Source of the DNA: Mortierella alpina
Taxonomy: Eukaryota; Mortierellomycota; Mortierellomycetes; Mortierellales; Mortierellaceae
DNA length: 64,000 nucleotides
Direction: 5' to 3'
Assembly (NCBI GenBank): GCA_029449245.1
Contig: JANATF010000015.1
Span: 62,001 to 126,000 of the forward strand
The notes under the pieces are model-generated. The model did no database searches. It was given only the letters and a program-made list of their open reading frames with translations, and was not told the DNA's origin. The first letter of the stretch is position 1; each line of letters starts with the position of its first letter. Of this stretch, positions 20,615-33,700 are shown piece after piece. The position numbers were made by a program, and so were the translations under genes.

Positions 20615-23600
20615 ATGTCGACGCACAATGCTCAAGGATCAGTGAATGCCACGTTCTTACAGCAAGCTACTGCGAGCAAGTCCGCTGTCGCTGCCGCCGT
20701 CGACAGGAGTGAGGATGTCAATCGCAGGGATGTTTATGGCATGAGTGCCTTGCATCGAGCAGTCGCTGCCAAGGACCTGGGAAAGGTCAAGAGCCTGCTC
20801 GAGCATCCAAAGATCGACGTCAACGAGAAAGATACTGAATCTGGGTGGACGGCGCTTCATTGGTAAGCAGAGCATCCGTTATGTATATGCTAATTTGTTT
20901 GATCATAATTAGACACGAGGAGTACTGCCAACCTGGACGTTTTATGTCATCATTGAAGCTCTTTTTTGCACGTTTGCAGTTCTGATCATCGACTTTGATA
21001 CATGTAGGGCTCTCTACCTTGGCTACCTAAGAATTGCCATTCTCTTGATTCAGCACAAGGACATCAACTTGAACATCGAGGTAAAAAGGCCGATCCAAAG
21101 ACCAAAGCTTGTGCTTGATGTTCAAGCTAATCACCCAGCTGTTGACCATAAACTACGTCTCGGCACTTTTATAGGACAAAGAAAGGAACTCTGCCCTGGA
21201 TTTATGTATGGCAACCCTTCCGGTCTCCTTGAAAACTGGGCCTTGCGCGGGAGATGCACTCTACACTTGGGGATCCAACTCCAATTTCACACTCGGGCAC
21301 AATGATGCTGACGACAGAAAGATGCCCGAGCTCGTCCGATTTCCTTATCAGACCAACACAATCACTTACCCAAGAGCCAGATCAGCTAAGCCAACTCTTT
21401 ATCAGCTTTCCATGTCAAAGTTCCATACTGCGATCACAACCTCAGAGCCAGGATCAACAGTCAGGCTGTGGGGATTTGGCACAAATGGGCGATTAGGATC
21501 GGATCGAAAGATGCAGCTCAGGCCAGCCCCTATCTCCGGCATCCCTGGAAATGTTGTTGTAACGGCATTGGGGCGGGATCACACAGTTCTTATCACCGCC
21601 AAGGGCGAAGTGTACACGTTAGGCAACAACAAGTACGGTCAGCTCGGGTACGCGCTAGATGTACCCAAGAATGGACAGGACCCGATTCAGTACTCCCCCA
21701 AGAAGGTGATGCTGAGTATCGCCAAGATAAAGGTCATTGGAGCTGCAGCATCGAAATGGCACACCGTCGTGCATTCCGAAACAGAACTCTTCACCTGTGG
21801 GTTCAACTATGGCCAGCTTGGATACGAACGCAAGGACGATATTCAAATGGGACCCCGGAAGGTGGCGTCCATGCCCCAAGGGTTAATTGAGCAAGTCGCG
21901 GCATCGGATTCTGCCACGGTCTGTCTGATGTCGTCCCATGATATCATTGTCTTCCACAAATACGCATACCACCGAGTGAACTTCTCTCTCTGGCCATATC
22001 CCGACTGGTTTGGAACCCTGACCCTCCCAAGCGTTCTCAGTCATAACCGTCCACGCAGGATCTCCTGCTCCGACAACAGCTTTGGCGCAATGACGGCATA
22101 TGGCGACATACATGTCTGGAGTTACCCTGAAGTTGATTCGAATATCACTCTAGGATCCTTGCCAGCGAACCACTCGACTACATTTTCGTCCGCGACGAGC
22201 TATGAGAAGCCAAGAAGAGTTTGGACATTCCGTGGGGAGCGGACTTCTGCAATTGACTTTGCGCTGGGACACAATGGCTCGTTGATCGTCCTGACCACTG
22301 GAGGACATGTATATATCGGCAACAACAAGGGCAACTCGATTGGTCGAAATGTGAAATGGCAAAGGTACGAGTGAAGGGTCTGTAGAATCGCAAGTGCACA
22401 GCCAACAAACAGTTAACCGGTTCTCTTTATATCGTGTATTCTCGTACCAGAATCCCACATCTTGATCGTATAGTTCAAGTTTACGGAAATCCTAGCGGTG
22501 CATGGGCGGCAATGCGATCTGAATCGGCCCTGACTCGAGTGATCATACGCCCAGGTAGCCTTGGGTCTGATTTCGAAGAGTCCCTCTCGCAGTTCCATCT
22601 GTACCAGAACAACGAAAAGAATCATGGAGGGCGAAACGAGACATCAGTGGAAGAAGACGATGACGACGATGACGACGGCGAGGGGCACACGCAAGCTGTC
22701 TTGGATCCATGGAGAATCAATACACAAGGTTGGCAGGATATTGAACGGAGTTGGGACCACGATCTTGTCCCATTGCTCGATCTCATAGTCAAAGAGGAGA
22801 CTGCAACCCAAAGGTCTGTTTCCGGTAGCCATCTGTTCGACGTCGAGGTCCAAGCAGGGAAACGGACTCTTGGCGCCCATAGGGTCATTCTTGCTGCTCG
22901 GAGTCGCATTCTTTACCGAGCATTCGTGGAATCGCCCCAGTCTCGGTCCGCTGTCGGGTCTTTAGTAACGATTGAACCAAGCAGCGGCAGGAAAGGACTG
23001 GGAGCGAGGATACTGCATACTGTTTCGCTCAAGGTCGAGTTCACCACCGCCATCTTGCTCCTGCAGTTTCTTTACAGCGACCGCATTGACCCCTTCTGGG
23101 ACGCACTGGACCTTCCAGAAGCACATAAGCAGCATGCACGCAAAGTTCGACAGGAGCTCTACCATTTGTCTCTGGAGCTCGTCCTTCCAACGTTACAGGC
23201 GGCGCTTCAGTACTCGTTCACCCACATCTGTAGTGCGAGTTTGCCCGAGAGTATGGACCAGATTATTCAAAATCCTCCTGGATTTGACAGTTTTAAGGAT
23301 GTACGGCTATTGCTCAACAATGGCAAGTGGCTGGATGGACATCAAGTGATCCTAGGGCATCGATCTCCGTTTTTCAACGCCATGTTCGTCAGGACAGACG
23401 AGTGGATCCGGGCGAGACAGGGGTCAAGAGCACTGCCAGATGCAGCTAAGGACGAGGAACGCTCAATTCTTAAGATCAATATGACGCATATGGACCAGGA
23501 GTCCGTGGCACTTGTTATGAAACACATATATACAGATTGCGGGCCAGAGATGTTTAACGACATAGGTAAGCCGAAGAAAGCCGAAGAAAGCCGAAGATGC

Positions 23601-25828
23601 GTTTGTGCTTTCGCCTGAGATCTGGAAAGAGGGTTATCGATAACCGATCGGCTCACATTTGCTCCTTTGGAGCTTCATTGATATATAGAAAAGGACGAGA
23701 TGGATGATCTTATTCATACTGTCGTGAGCGTGCTACAAATTTCTGACGAATGGCTTATGGATCGACTGAAGGAGATTTGCGAGAGCGTGTTGAGCGAGCA
23801 AGGTAAACGGAAAGTGTGCCACACCTGGATATCGATGTGATACTTTGGTAACGCTTTAGTCTATACTCTGAAATTGATGCTTCTATGACCTATATGTATT
23901 TAGTTCGAGCAAAGACTGTAGTGGATTTCCTGGAAATCTCGATTATGCACGCGGCCGAGTCCCTGAAGACAACATGCGTTGATTACATATGCAACAACAT
24001 CGAGACGGCGCTAGACCAAAGGTAACGGGTTGGGCCACCATCAATACATGCTTTCGAAATGTCTGAAACTGCGTTGGCTGAGATTTCGTTGCATTGCCTA
24101 CTGTGACATAGGTGGCTCGATGATGCTGAGGACGACGTGTTGGTGTTGTTGGAAAGCGCCTTGACATCCAAACAGGATGCCTTTATGCCAGTAGTTAGGT
24201 CAGGTCAGCATCTGCCCGATGAAACGGAGGTGGCGGAAATGCGGGAGCTGATCAAGGTCGATGGATATCGGTATTTCAAGCCTCTTGAGGCATTCAACTC
24301 GCATGTCCCAAAGACTTCGCATGGCCGTATAAGCGTGAGCCAAGATGCTGAGAATGAATATGGCACCCGGCGTTCAGTGTCACTGGCAGATATTTTGAAT
24401 CCTTCAACATCAGCGCCCTCGACACCCACACCCATGAACCCTGGTCCTCCTTTCCTAAACGGTGCACCTCAGCCACCTGCGACCGCTACGGACCAACTGG
24501 CATCTCCTCAAACGATGGAGCGTCAGCCATCGGCATCAGCTCGGGTCTCGACTTTGGCTTCCAGGATGTCGAGTTGGCCCTCATTGTCAGAGTCCCCTTC
24601 GATTGACGTGAAAGACGTCCCTGTTATTCCTAGAAGGAAAACAAGTTGGGGACAGCTTCCTTCACTTGACTCAGGACAAACGTATCAAGATAGTGTAGAC
24701 GATGGTGCAATTGAAGGGGTCTCTGATAAGATTTCATTGCGCGAGATATTAGAGCAAGAGCAACTCCAAGGCAACAGTATTCAGAAGGCTACCTCTGCAG
24801 CCATCACAGGATCATCATCGACTAAAGCTAGCAAGCTGTCTCAGAAGGAGCGTAGAAAGCTTTTGCAGCAGCAGCAAAACGCGTCGACACAAGAGGTTGC
24901 GCACTCATCCCAGCCTACACCGGTATTGCAGGCATGGGTCAATGTGCCATCTGCAAGCGCCATGGACCTCAGCGAATCAGGACAGGTAGAAGGATCACGA
25001 TCATTGCCGAGGACGAGTTTGGCAATGGGTTCGGCATCGTCTGGGACACCATCGCTGCTTGAAATCCAGCAGGGAGAGCTGGCGCTCTTCCGGGCACAAC
25101 TAAAAGATATCCCGCGAGTGGCCATCGCCACCTCGAAGCCTGTCAAGGAAACACTGTAAATGATGCAAGAATGGCATCATGTCTTTGCTCTCTATGTCGT
25201 ATATACTTGTTATTCTTCTGACATGCACACCTTTTTGTTTGATAGGCGTGCGAGCGGCACAGAAAAAGTGTTCTCGGAGGCACCCTGGAGACTGGATGCG
25301 ATACCTGAGCCATTACGAGCCGTGACTAGGCATCAGAGCCAGATGTACCCCAAACTCGACGGTAGCGGCAGCTCAGGAGGCGGTACATCGCATGGATCAG
25401 GATCACGTGGAGGAACAGCTTCGTCGCCTTTGTTGGGTCCTTCGCTCGCAGCCAGCTCTCCCACGAACGGAGTTTCGAACCAACAAGTTGCTCAAAACTC
25501 TGCAGGTTCATCTGCGGCGACGACTCCGACCGCCTTATCGACGTCAGGGATGTTGTCGATTTTGGCGCACGGGTTAGGGGGGTCTGGATCTGGATCGCCG
25601 TCGACGGCGTCTTCGTCTTCGCTGTCAAAGTTCGCCATCATTCAAAACCAGCAACTGCGAGACCGCAACTTGCTATTGCGAGCGCGCCACCAGAAGAAGA
25701 GCCTTTACCAGATCCAAATTGAGGAGCAAGCGCTGAACCAGATCCGGATGATTAATCTCGACCGGGTACAGGCCAAGGCTACGGAGGGCACTGGCGAATG
25801 GTTCACCTGCGATATTGGGTTCCAGTGA
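20615..25828 (+). CDS. Ankyrin-RCC1-BTB-BTB protein, IBtk-like
   Basis: Eight exons, all phase-consistent: 20615-20862, 21008-21080, 21175-22364, 22451-23565, 23689-23802, 23904-24021, 24112-25155 and 25246-25828, giving 1494 residues. Domain order: two ankyrin repeats (about 35-115, DVYGMSALHRAV), RCC1 repeats (about 125-500, YTWGSNSNFTLGH and VYTLGNNKYGQLGY), an acidic linker, BTB 1 (about 630-760, LFDVEVQAGKRTLGAHRVIL) and BTB 2 (about 780-930, VRLLLNNGKWLDGHQVILGH). A long Ser/Pro-rich tail follows, ending in a charged helical segment. This order is that of metazoan inhibitor of Bruton tyrosine kinase, a Cullin-3 substrate adaptor. A role as a Cullin-3 adaptor is inferred. The C-terminal helix (residues about 1430-1480) with KLSQKERRKLLQQ upstream is also IBtk-like. 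Confidence 0.85.
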
Positions 25829-26241
25829 GCAATGGTCCTCGCAGCAAAACAATGTAAAGATATTAATTATTAATAAATATGAGTGTGAAGAATAAATTTA
25901 CGCAGAGGTCTTTTTAGACACTCGATCCCGGGCGAGGCGTAAGCCAGGACGATATAAAGATGCCCCCGCCAGGGCCTGGCTCCCAATGGGGGCTGGTTCA
26001 GGTCACTGTGGCTACCGTCTTGCTATACACTAGCACTGCATTGCTATGGACGAGCAAAAACAGTGACTCTGTGCGAGCGTGACATGAGGGGCGCCATCGA
26101 CGAGCCACGCGCGCCTGCTTTATATCCGTGACTGGTGTGACACACTGTCACGAGGATGTTGCTCTGCTCTGCCACCTCCGTGGGGCGCACAGTGGAACAA
26201 AAGGGGACCGATCGCCCGGATGTGACCGCTTCACCCAAAGT
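25829..26241. other. Convergent intergenic spacer
   Basis: About 410 bases between the IBtk-like stop and the homeobox stop. An AT-rich segment with AATAAA follows the first stop and is a likely poly(A) signal. No gene seen. Confidence 0.5.
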
Positions 26242-27699
26242 TTATTTTTCTTCCTTGTAGGCTGCATGGGAGGGGTCTGCCACAAGAGTGAACGCCATCT
26301 GCTGTAATGGAATCTGGCTATGCAGGCGGGCCATCACCGAAGATTTGCGCAGCGGAGGATTGCACATGGGTGCTTCAGGGTCGTGCTTCAATGCTGATAA
26401 AGTCGCTTGACGGTGGGGATGTCGATTGACTAATCCCGTTCTGCTCACAAGGGGGGCAGGCAATGCTTCTTCCCCAAGTGGCCGCCTCGCCTCAAGGCAC
26501 TGCCCCACTTGGACAAGATTTGGAACCAACGGCTCATTATCATAGTCCAATCCATATAAAAGGTCAATAGTTGACATATCAAACTGATCGAGAGCTGCAT
26601 GCATGCCTGGGAAGGCTTTACTGCAAGCCAGAGACGTCGAGAGTTGAAGGTCATCAAGATTTGGCAGCTGTGCGAGTTCGCTCTCAAATAGCCGATTCCA
26701 CCCGGCATCACCGTACGAACGCTCGTATCCTAGGAAAGTTCCAGCTCCACTGCCGAGATGCGCAGATGGTTGTGTCTGAACGAGCGAGCAAGCCGCATTC
26801 GTTAACCCGTCCATGTTCATAGTATCAATGATGGTACTTGAGCACTCAACATCGGAGTTGCACTCGACATCTTGGTCGACACGGTCGTCATTATCTCGGT
26901 CATTAGGCATTTCCTGCCCCTCCGCCATGAGATAGTTTGCAAAGCAATCATCTCTCTTCAACTTTGCGCGTCGATTTTGGAACCAGACTTGGACTGTCCG
27001 AGCATCTAGATTCAAACGGGCGGCGATTGCCGCACGCTCTTTGCTTGTGGGTTTTTCATTCCTCTCGAACTGGTGGAGTAGATACTCGGTCTCTTCGATT
27101 TTGAGACGACGGCGGGAGCGGGATGTGAAAGAGTTTGAAGCGAGATCAGTGGAAGGTGATGAGGGTGATGACGAGGCAAATTCGGAGCATTTAGAATAGA
27201 AGGGGTTCGTTGAAATTTTCTTGTGGGATGTGGATGGGCGTCTGGATCCAGAAACGATCTGGGGTTGAACGTTGCGTACGCGCTGGCTCCGCCGAGTCGT
27301 CTTGGAAGGCGTTCGTTTTGAAGAGTTGGCTGGTCTTGATGAGGATATTGGAGTCGAATCAAAACGAGCCCGTAGCGCTGACAGGTGTTTGATATCGTCC
27401 GAAATCGAATGGTCATTCCACAAGTTTATAAAAGTTTGTAGTTGTGGTTGAGGTTGATCTGCGCTTTGGTCACACTCCAAAGTTCGTACTTCAGGAGAAT
27501 TGACCACTGGGCTCTGCAGAGGAAAAGCATTCTGCATTTGCTCAGCCGGCGACTCTGCCAATGGAGTGTTGTCGTCTCCAGGGTACTGTCTAATGGCGTG
27601 GATAACGCATTTTGTAAGAGGAGAGGATGGTGATAGGTACCAGGTTTTATCGCTTTGATTGTTTAACTGACTACGAGCCGCATTGGCATAGATTGTCAT
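26242..27699 (-). CDS. Homeodomain transcription factor
   Basis: A single exon; from the first in-frame ATG (27699) it codes for 485 residues. The homeodomain is at about residues 190-250 (LKIEETEYLLHQFERNEKP, then TVQVWFQNRRAKLKR), with the canonical WFQNRR recognition helix and no three-residue TALE insertion. Regions on both sides are Ser/Asn-rich, acidic and disordered, as in fungal Yox1/Phx1-like regulators. The frame stays open upstream of the ATG to 27870 without another ATG. An upstream exon is possible. Targets unknown. It is divergent from AUR1. Confidence 0.85.
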   Translation of the reverse strand: MTIYANAARSQLNNQSDKTWYLSPSSPLTKCVIHAIRQYPGDDNTPLAESPAEQMQNAFPLQSPVVNSPEVRTLECDQSADQPQPQLQTFINLWNDHSISDDIKHLSALRARFDSTPISSSRPANSSKRTPSKTTRRSQRVRNVQPQIVSGSRRPSTSHKKISTNPFYSKCSEFASSSPSSPSTDLASNSFTSRSRRRLKIEETEYLLHQFERNEKPTSKERAAIAARLNLDARTVQVWFQNRRAKLKRDDCFANYLMAEGQEMPNDRDNDDRVDQDVECNSDVECSSTIIDTMNMDGLTNAACSLVQTQPSAHLGSGAGTFLGYERSYGDAGWNRLFESELAQLPNLDDLQLSTSLACSKAFPGMHAALDQFDMSTIDLLYGLDYDNEPLVPNLVQVGQCLEARRPLGEEALPAPLVSRTGLVNRHPHRQATLSALKHDPEAPMCNPPLRKSSVMARLHSQIPLQQMAFTLVADPSHAAYKEEK

Positions 27700-28483
27700 G
27701 ATGAGTAGAGACCAGAAGTTGAAGGTGGGTTCTCTAGATTTCCAAGGATCGTCCTTGCTATGAAATAGCAAAGTACGTTGAAAAGTGGTTTGGTTGCGGA
27801 GCGGATACAACTGCACGAGGTTAGAAAATTGATGGTCAACCCCATCTCCTGCAACGTTATAGACCCGCAAAAGCCCTTAAAAAGTATTTCTAGAGCCACG
27901 ATACTTAGGTGGTCCAGGTAATGATGGTAATGATGAAAAATTGATGTCCAAAAAATCGCCGAGGTTGGATCAATGTGTATTTCTGCGCCATACAGGCGAC
28001 GCCCAGCTCGCTCTGTAGTGCGTTGTGCATGTAGTGCGAATTCGTACTGCAGGAAGTTGAAATCCCCAGACCGCACCACAAAAAATAAGCTCAATCGTAG
28101 TAGCTGATTGGCTGCATTAGCAGTTCACCGACCCAATTTGGTTGCAATGGGTCAGTGGGACGCGTTGCGTCCCCAGCTTCTCTCCTGCTGGTGTCAGTCG
28201 CCTCGCTGCTTGTCCGACGGACTCGTTCTCGTTGTCCTCCGAACATCACAGTCAGGTCCAACAGCCGACTATTCCCTTCGGCCTTTGCACCGCTGCTGTC
28301 TCGCCTCCGTCTATTTGTGGGCTTTGTAGATTCTGAAGATTCATTCCATTCTGACCTTCCCAGAACGCTCATTCGTGAACCAACCGTCGGAATGCATTCC
28401 TCAAGAGTTCGCCATGACTCCTATAGCCCTTCGTCAGCGGCATTCAGCTTTTCTACATCGCTTTGCCATCTCTCCTCACTCAA
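27700..28483. promoter_or_regulatory. Shared divergent promoter region, homeobox gene / AUR1
   Basis: About 780 bases separate the two start codons. Long open frames here overlap on one strand and show no domain content, so the stretch is best read as two promoters and leaders. No specific operator can be named. Confidence 0.4.
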
Positions 28484-30301
28484 ATGTTCACCATCACGTC
28501 TCCTAACCTCCGCTACCGGCGACCACTTGTACCTCTGCGGATGGCCCTATCTTCAACTGCTGCCTCCTTACAGCAGCACCCCTACACACTCTACGACCTC
28601 CAATACCTCTTCCTCCTCGCCATCTTTGTCTTTTGCTACGCGATGATTGGGTCACTATGGATTAAGCTGCCCTTGGCAGTATTTATAATCGCACCACTCT
28701 TTCCGCAGCGCACTCGCGAATTTATGCTGCCATTCCTTGCAATAGCAGCCTGGCTTGGTCTGTTCTATGCTTGCCGGTTTATTCCATCCGGTTGGCGACC
28801 CCATATCTTTACCTCGGTCCTTCCTACGCTCGACAATATTCTCTACGGTGGAAATTTGTCGAACCTGCTGGCCAGCTCGACAAGTCCGTGGAAGGACATT
28901 TTAGCATGGTTGCCTTATGGAATCTTTCACTTTGTAATGCCTATGATTGTGGCCACTCTGATCGCCAGGTTCGCGCCAAGAGGAACACTGCCGGTCTTCG
29001 CAAGGACATTTGGATACATGAATATTGCTGGCGTGATAACCCAGCTGATTTTTCCTTGCGCGCCTCCATGTAAGATCGTCTCTTTTGATTATCATTACAC
29101 CTCGGCTACAGCCATGCCCAGGCAGCTTTTTTGTTTTTTTATTTTTTTTATTCGAGCAGCTCACATCGCACCTTCTGCTGTTACACACAATTATCGAAGG
29201 CTTTAGCGGAGGGCTGTGTATACTAAGAATGCTCACTCAAGGCTGAAGTAGGCTGACGATTGACGATCTGCGCATTTTCTCACGATAGGGTTCGAGAATC
29301 GCTACGGACCGCTACAGCCAGCCGCATATTCTATGCCCGGGGACCCAGGCGGCTTGGTCAGGGTCGATGATCTTTTTGGGATCGAAATATATAGGAACAC
29401 TTTCACAGCCTCACCTTTGGTCTTTGGCGCCTTTCCTTCGCTGCACTCGGGGTGCGCATGGCAACTGGCCTTCTTCATAGTTTTTGTGTTTGGTCCTCAA
29501 GCTCTCCCCATGGCTCTGGCATATGTGTTATGGATTTGGTGGTCGGCCATGTATTTGGGACATCATTATTTTGTCGACCTTGTGGGAGGCGCCATTTATG
29601 CTGTTATCTCGTTTTGGATTGGCTCCAGGTTTCTTCCGTCGTTGGTTCCGGGCAGAGGCATGATGATTGAACTGCAAGAAAAAGATAGCCTGGATGTTTC
29701 GGCAGCGTGCACTCTGGTGTCGTTTGATGGCTGTCGGGATATAGATCTGGTGCAGAAAGGCAGTGAAGATCAGAAAGAGAGCGAAACATCTGCCAACACT
29801 CTGGTTCTAAGCATCCGAGAGGAGAGACAGCAGGCAGCGGTTGCCATAGTCTCTCAATCTCGAACTGGGGAATCTCGGCGGTGGAGCACACTGAGTGGCT
29901 ACGAACTATGGATAGAGGTATTATCGGCAATCAATTTGCCATCCTTGTCCACCTCATCTCAAACGCGTACACATTCGCCAATACCACTCTTGCCAGCAGA
30001 CAACGGCATACTACAGAACGTCGTAGTCACCACGGAGGCGACAACATTCGCAGGGAGTTCGGTATTCAGCAGAGAGATTTCGCCAATTGCATCCTCCATA
30101 GTGCTCTCGTCCCCGCCAGCTTCGGAAGCTTTCTGGCATCAAATGGCTGATAGAACCATGGCGTCGCTCGCGCGTACAGACTCTACTTCACTTGAACAAG
30201 TTCTGCAAAAGCGCGTCTTGCTGGACCCTGAGACGTCCATCACGACATCTCTACAGTCATCGACATCCTCGCCAACACTGGCCCGTTTCAAGGACGACTG
30301 A
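28484..30301 (+). CDS. AUR1: Inositol phosphorylceramide synthase, catalytic subunit
   Basis: Two exons, 28484-29069 and 29289-30301 (phase 1 junction making Trp in CAPPWFENRYGP), 532 residues. The protein has several membrane segments in the first 320 residues. The two PAP2-type catalytic motifs are FGAFPSLHSGCAWQ and YLGHHYFVDLVGG, with the histidines and aspartate of the lipid-phosphatase triad. The enzyme transfers phosphoinositol from phosphatidylinositol to ceramide in the Golgi and is the target of aureobasidin A in fungi. The C-terminal 200 residues are Ser/Thr-rich, presumably cytosolic. Another in-frame Met lies 19 codons downstream. Confidence 0.9.
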
Positions 30302-30769
30302 GAGTATCGTGCAAAGCGTGATGGTATAAAAGCTTCGGAATGACCGACAAAGTGTCTTAGCTCCATGTGTATGTGAATCTTGCATGCGGCGCTAGGGCGC
30401 GATATGGTGAGGCGGGACGGGGCAAAAGAAAAAAAGGGGGTAGGATGTGGGAACAGGCAGGGGAGTGTTGGACAAACAAAACTCAAAACGCTCTATTGAG
30501 CAAAGGGGGCGGTAGAGGCGACAGTGCGAAGGGGGCAAAGGGACGAAGGAGGACGTGGACAATCCCTTGATTCCCACTGTCATCGAGGCAGAGCTGGTAT
30601 TCAGGTCCTGATCATCAGCAGCAGCATCGTTACCCATCATCTTTCCCATCGGCCGCGTTACTCTGGTCTTCTATTCTTCAACGTTGCATCATTTTAACAC
30701 TTCACAGCTTTGACTCTCACACTGAGATTACATAACAAAAAGCTGGCCGCATAAACTAATCTCCATTCC
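30302..30769. other. Intergenic spacer
   Basis: About 470 bases between AUR1 and the UBR/MIR gene, both on the plus strand. It holds a purine-rich tract near 30410-30450. No gene seen; it includes the promoter of the downstream gene. Confidence 0.5.
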
Positions 30770-33700
30770 ATGGCTGCAGTCTTCCAGCTGGCGAGAGTCC
30801 GCCGAACGTCGTCCTCGTGTGCGTCGTCGCCTCGCGTTGTCGAAATCCCCGAGGCAACAAAGACGCTCCTGGAAAGCCTTACGGATCCATTGCTGGTTAT
30901 ATCTTTCTGTAAGGACGACTTGCAACCGTTCTCGCTTTATATCTTCTGGGGACAGATTAAAGCGTGATGAACGATTGCTTTTAAAGAGGCTGATCGATAT
31001 CGTTCTACGACTCTTGAACACAGTCAGCAGCAGCAGGGCCGTGCAGGACGCCTTCTGGTCAACGCTCCGACACACTTATCGTCCAAGTGCTTGTAGTGGG
31101 AAGCCAACAGATTTCAATGGCAGCTCCAGCAGTCTAACAGGAGGGATATGGGCATCCTTGCCAAGCGCAGGGACCGGGCCAGGAACAGGATCTGGAACTA
31201 TTACGGATACAGACGGCATTCCAGTTCAGGTTCTGTATCTCATATATCGAGATGAGTATGGATATAACGACTCACACCTTGAACGCTCCAGCCCCAGCGG
31301 TGATGCAGAGTCCTCTGAGCATTTGTTAGAACAAATTCTCTGTCCGCTACTGGCTCTTTGTTCAACGCAGCTAAACATAGTGTCGGCAACGATGGCTGAT
31401 ACAGAAATGGACGTGAAACGACTCTGCCAACCATTGGAGATTCTCGCCAGCACTCAGAAGCACGGACGCGAGAGAGTGATCAGTCTGGCCCCCCTTGGTT
31501 GGCGATGGTTTGGGTCACGAGAGATGACACCCTATGAGCCATCATCTTTTCCTATTTTTGATGCGAGTTACAGCAATCGGCACTCGGAGTCAGGATTCGG
31601 AACAATAGAGCGAATTATACAGCGGAACAGACTCACGGACGAAGGAGATGGCCAAGGCGGCTCGCGAAACGAGGACGTACTACAAAGTCCAGTCGCTAAC
31701 CTTCGAAAGCTATTCGGCTCCGTTGAATGCCATCGACCCTGGAGTCCACTGCCATCACTTTCATCTTCACCAGGAAAGCATACGCCTCCAGAATCCACAA
31801 ACGTCCCCACCCACCTTAATTCAGAACTGTATGATATGGAGAGGGTTCTGACCCAAGACGTGCGAGACCTGACTCGGATCGATAAACACGCCAACGTACA
31901 ATACATGTTGGAAGGTAATCATTCCGGACGAGGAAGTCTTGGGTTCGAGAGCTCCTGGTTCAAGGAAGCCACAAGTCTGGAGGGTACACTGGGCGAACTA
32001 GGAAGCGTGTCAGATAACCCGCGCATTGTTAATGGCAAGTTTCGGTTCCGATGGAGATAGTAGTGTATGACCCGCTTTGCTCTTGAGGACGACAACGCTT
32101 AGAGGAACTGACCCCTTGTTCTGTATCAACTATACCATGTCTATTATAGGGGCTATGCTTTACGCGAAAATGCAGGCGTGTCTTCTCCAACTCAACAATC
32201 AGCCGCCTACGTTTAACCGCCAGGAAATGCGGCTTTCAATACAAGAATTAGTCAGAGAGAGAGCACTTTATTATGGAGTCCATGCATATCATCGGATCAT
32301 GAACGAGCACCTCGACCGACAGCCAATTCCTCTTTCGTGGCACACACTGGCCATGATTCATCAAGATGCACAATCCAAATCACTGGAGGAAATCGAGAAA
32401 AAATTCAGTGCACCCGACTGTCGACTGCCTCAGCTTCTTCAAGAATTTCGAGCGCACTGCATGGAGACAGGCACCGCCGCCTCCTCTGGGGCAGGATCGG
32501 AGAGTGCAGGCTCAGCAGCTACCAACGTGGCTAGTCCCATGTCGGAGCTGGAGGCAATCGTGCCCACCGGAGGGTTGTACCTTGAATACTACTCTGCCAA
32601 TGCATCTGCGCTTCAAAATCATCATTTAGTTACTCTTGACGAGCACTGGCAGGTTTTGTTAAAAAACCGACTTTTAAGTGCCCAAAATATCACCGCCGCT
32701 GCTGCCACAACCTCGAGTCTGGTGACGCCAGCCTTGGCTACCACGTCTTCTTCCACGAACATTAAGGTACACATATGAATTACTATCATCCCAGAGTTGC
32801 TTTCACTCTCCTTTACTGGTAAGTGAATCCACTCACTAAATCACACCATGTTACATTGTATGTAGGATCATGCTTCCTTCCTTCTAGCTGTCGATCAAGT
32901 GCGCAGAAACTACCTAGAGACCTGCATTCCTAGCCCCGAGGCGATTTCAGTGTTGGAGAACCTAGATGAGATGCAGCAAGCCGAGTCTGCGTTGTTATTG
33001 AAATCACTGGCAGCAGCAGCGTCTGCGGCAGCTGCTAGCATGTCTCCGAGGTCCTCGCTTCCTGTCCATCTGAGAAGATACTCATTAACATCGCCCTCGT
33101 CATCGTCTCAGTCAATTCTTCCGCCCAGTATTCGTGAGCTACGACTATTGACTGAAGTTTTGCGCGAGAACAAGAGCGAGAGCCACACCACTCATGCTGC
33201 TGTCGAGAATAAGAGCAGCAGTGGCAGTAGCAGCAGCAATGGCGGCCATGTGCGGGCAACTACTCTTTCTACACATCAAATGCAGCAAATGCAACAGATG
33301 CAGCAGTTGCAGCAAGCGCCCACGGAGCTTGAGCAGCAAATTTCCGAGATCTTGCGGTCTAAAAGGCGGGCAAACACGAACGAACTTCAGGTATCCAGGT
33401 AAGTAGTACTATGTCAGTAAAACCCCGCGTGATATCGCTATGTACTTTTTATGACCAAAGGTTCAGTGTACTCATTAACTCATCATTCTAGAAGCAACGA
33501 CAGCACCCATTCCAGCAATCGCCAAGGTGCGCAGGCTGTTGTCAAAGCGCAGGGTAGTTCTTTTGGGTCATCCTCGACATCGAATGGAGTAGCGACTGCC
33601 AGTAAAAGCAGCACTACCGCGCAAGGCGGAACGGCAGCCCTATCGTCAGCAACAGCGACCTCAGGAACGTCCTCAGTAACTTCAAGCTCGAATTCTTTGC

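Noticed and set aside
28155-28646. 163-codon frame upstream of and overlapping AUR1
   Set aside because: It is a different frame over the AUR1 leader and first exon, Ser/Thr/Pro-rich with no family signal.
30819-31023. Continuous frame upstream of exon 2 of the UBR/MIR gene as its true N-terminus
   Set aside because: It has no ATG start (opens with GTG). A canonical GTAAGG...CACAG intron joins the ATG at 30770 in phase instead.
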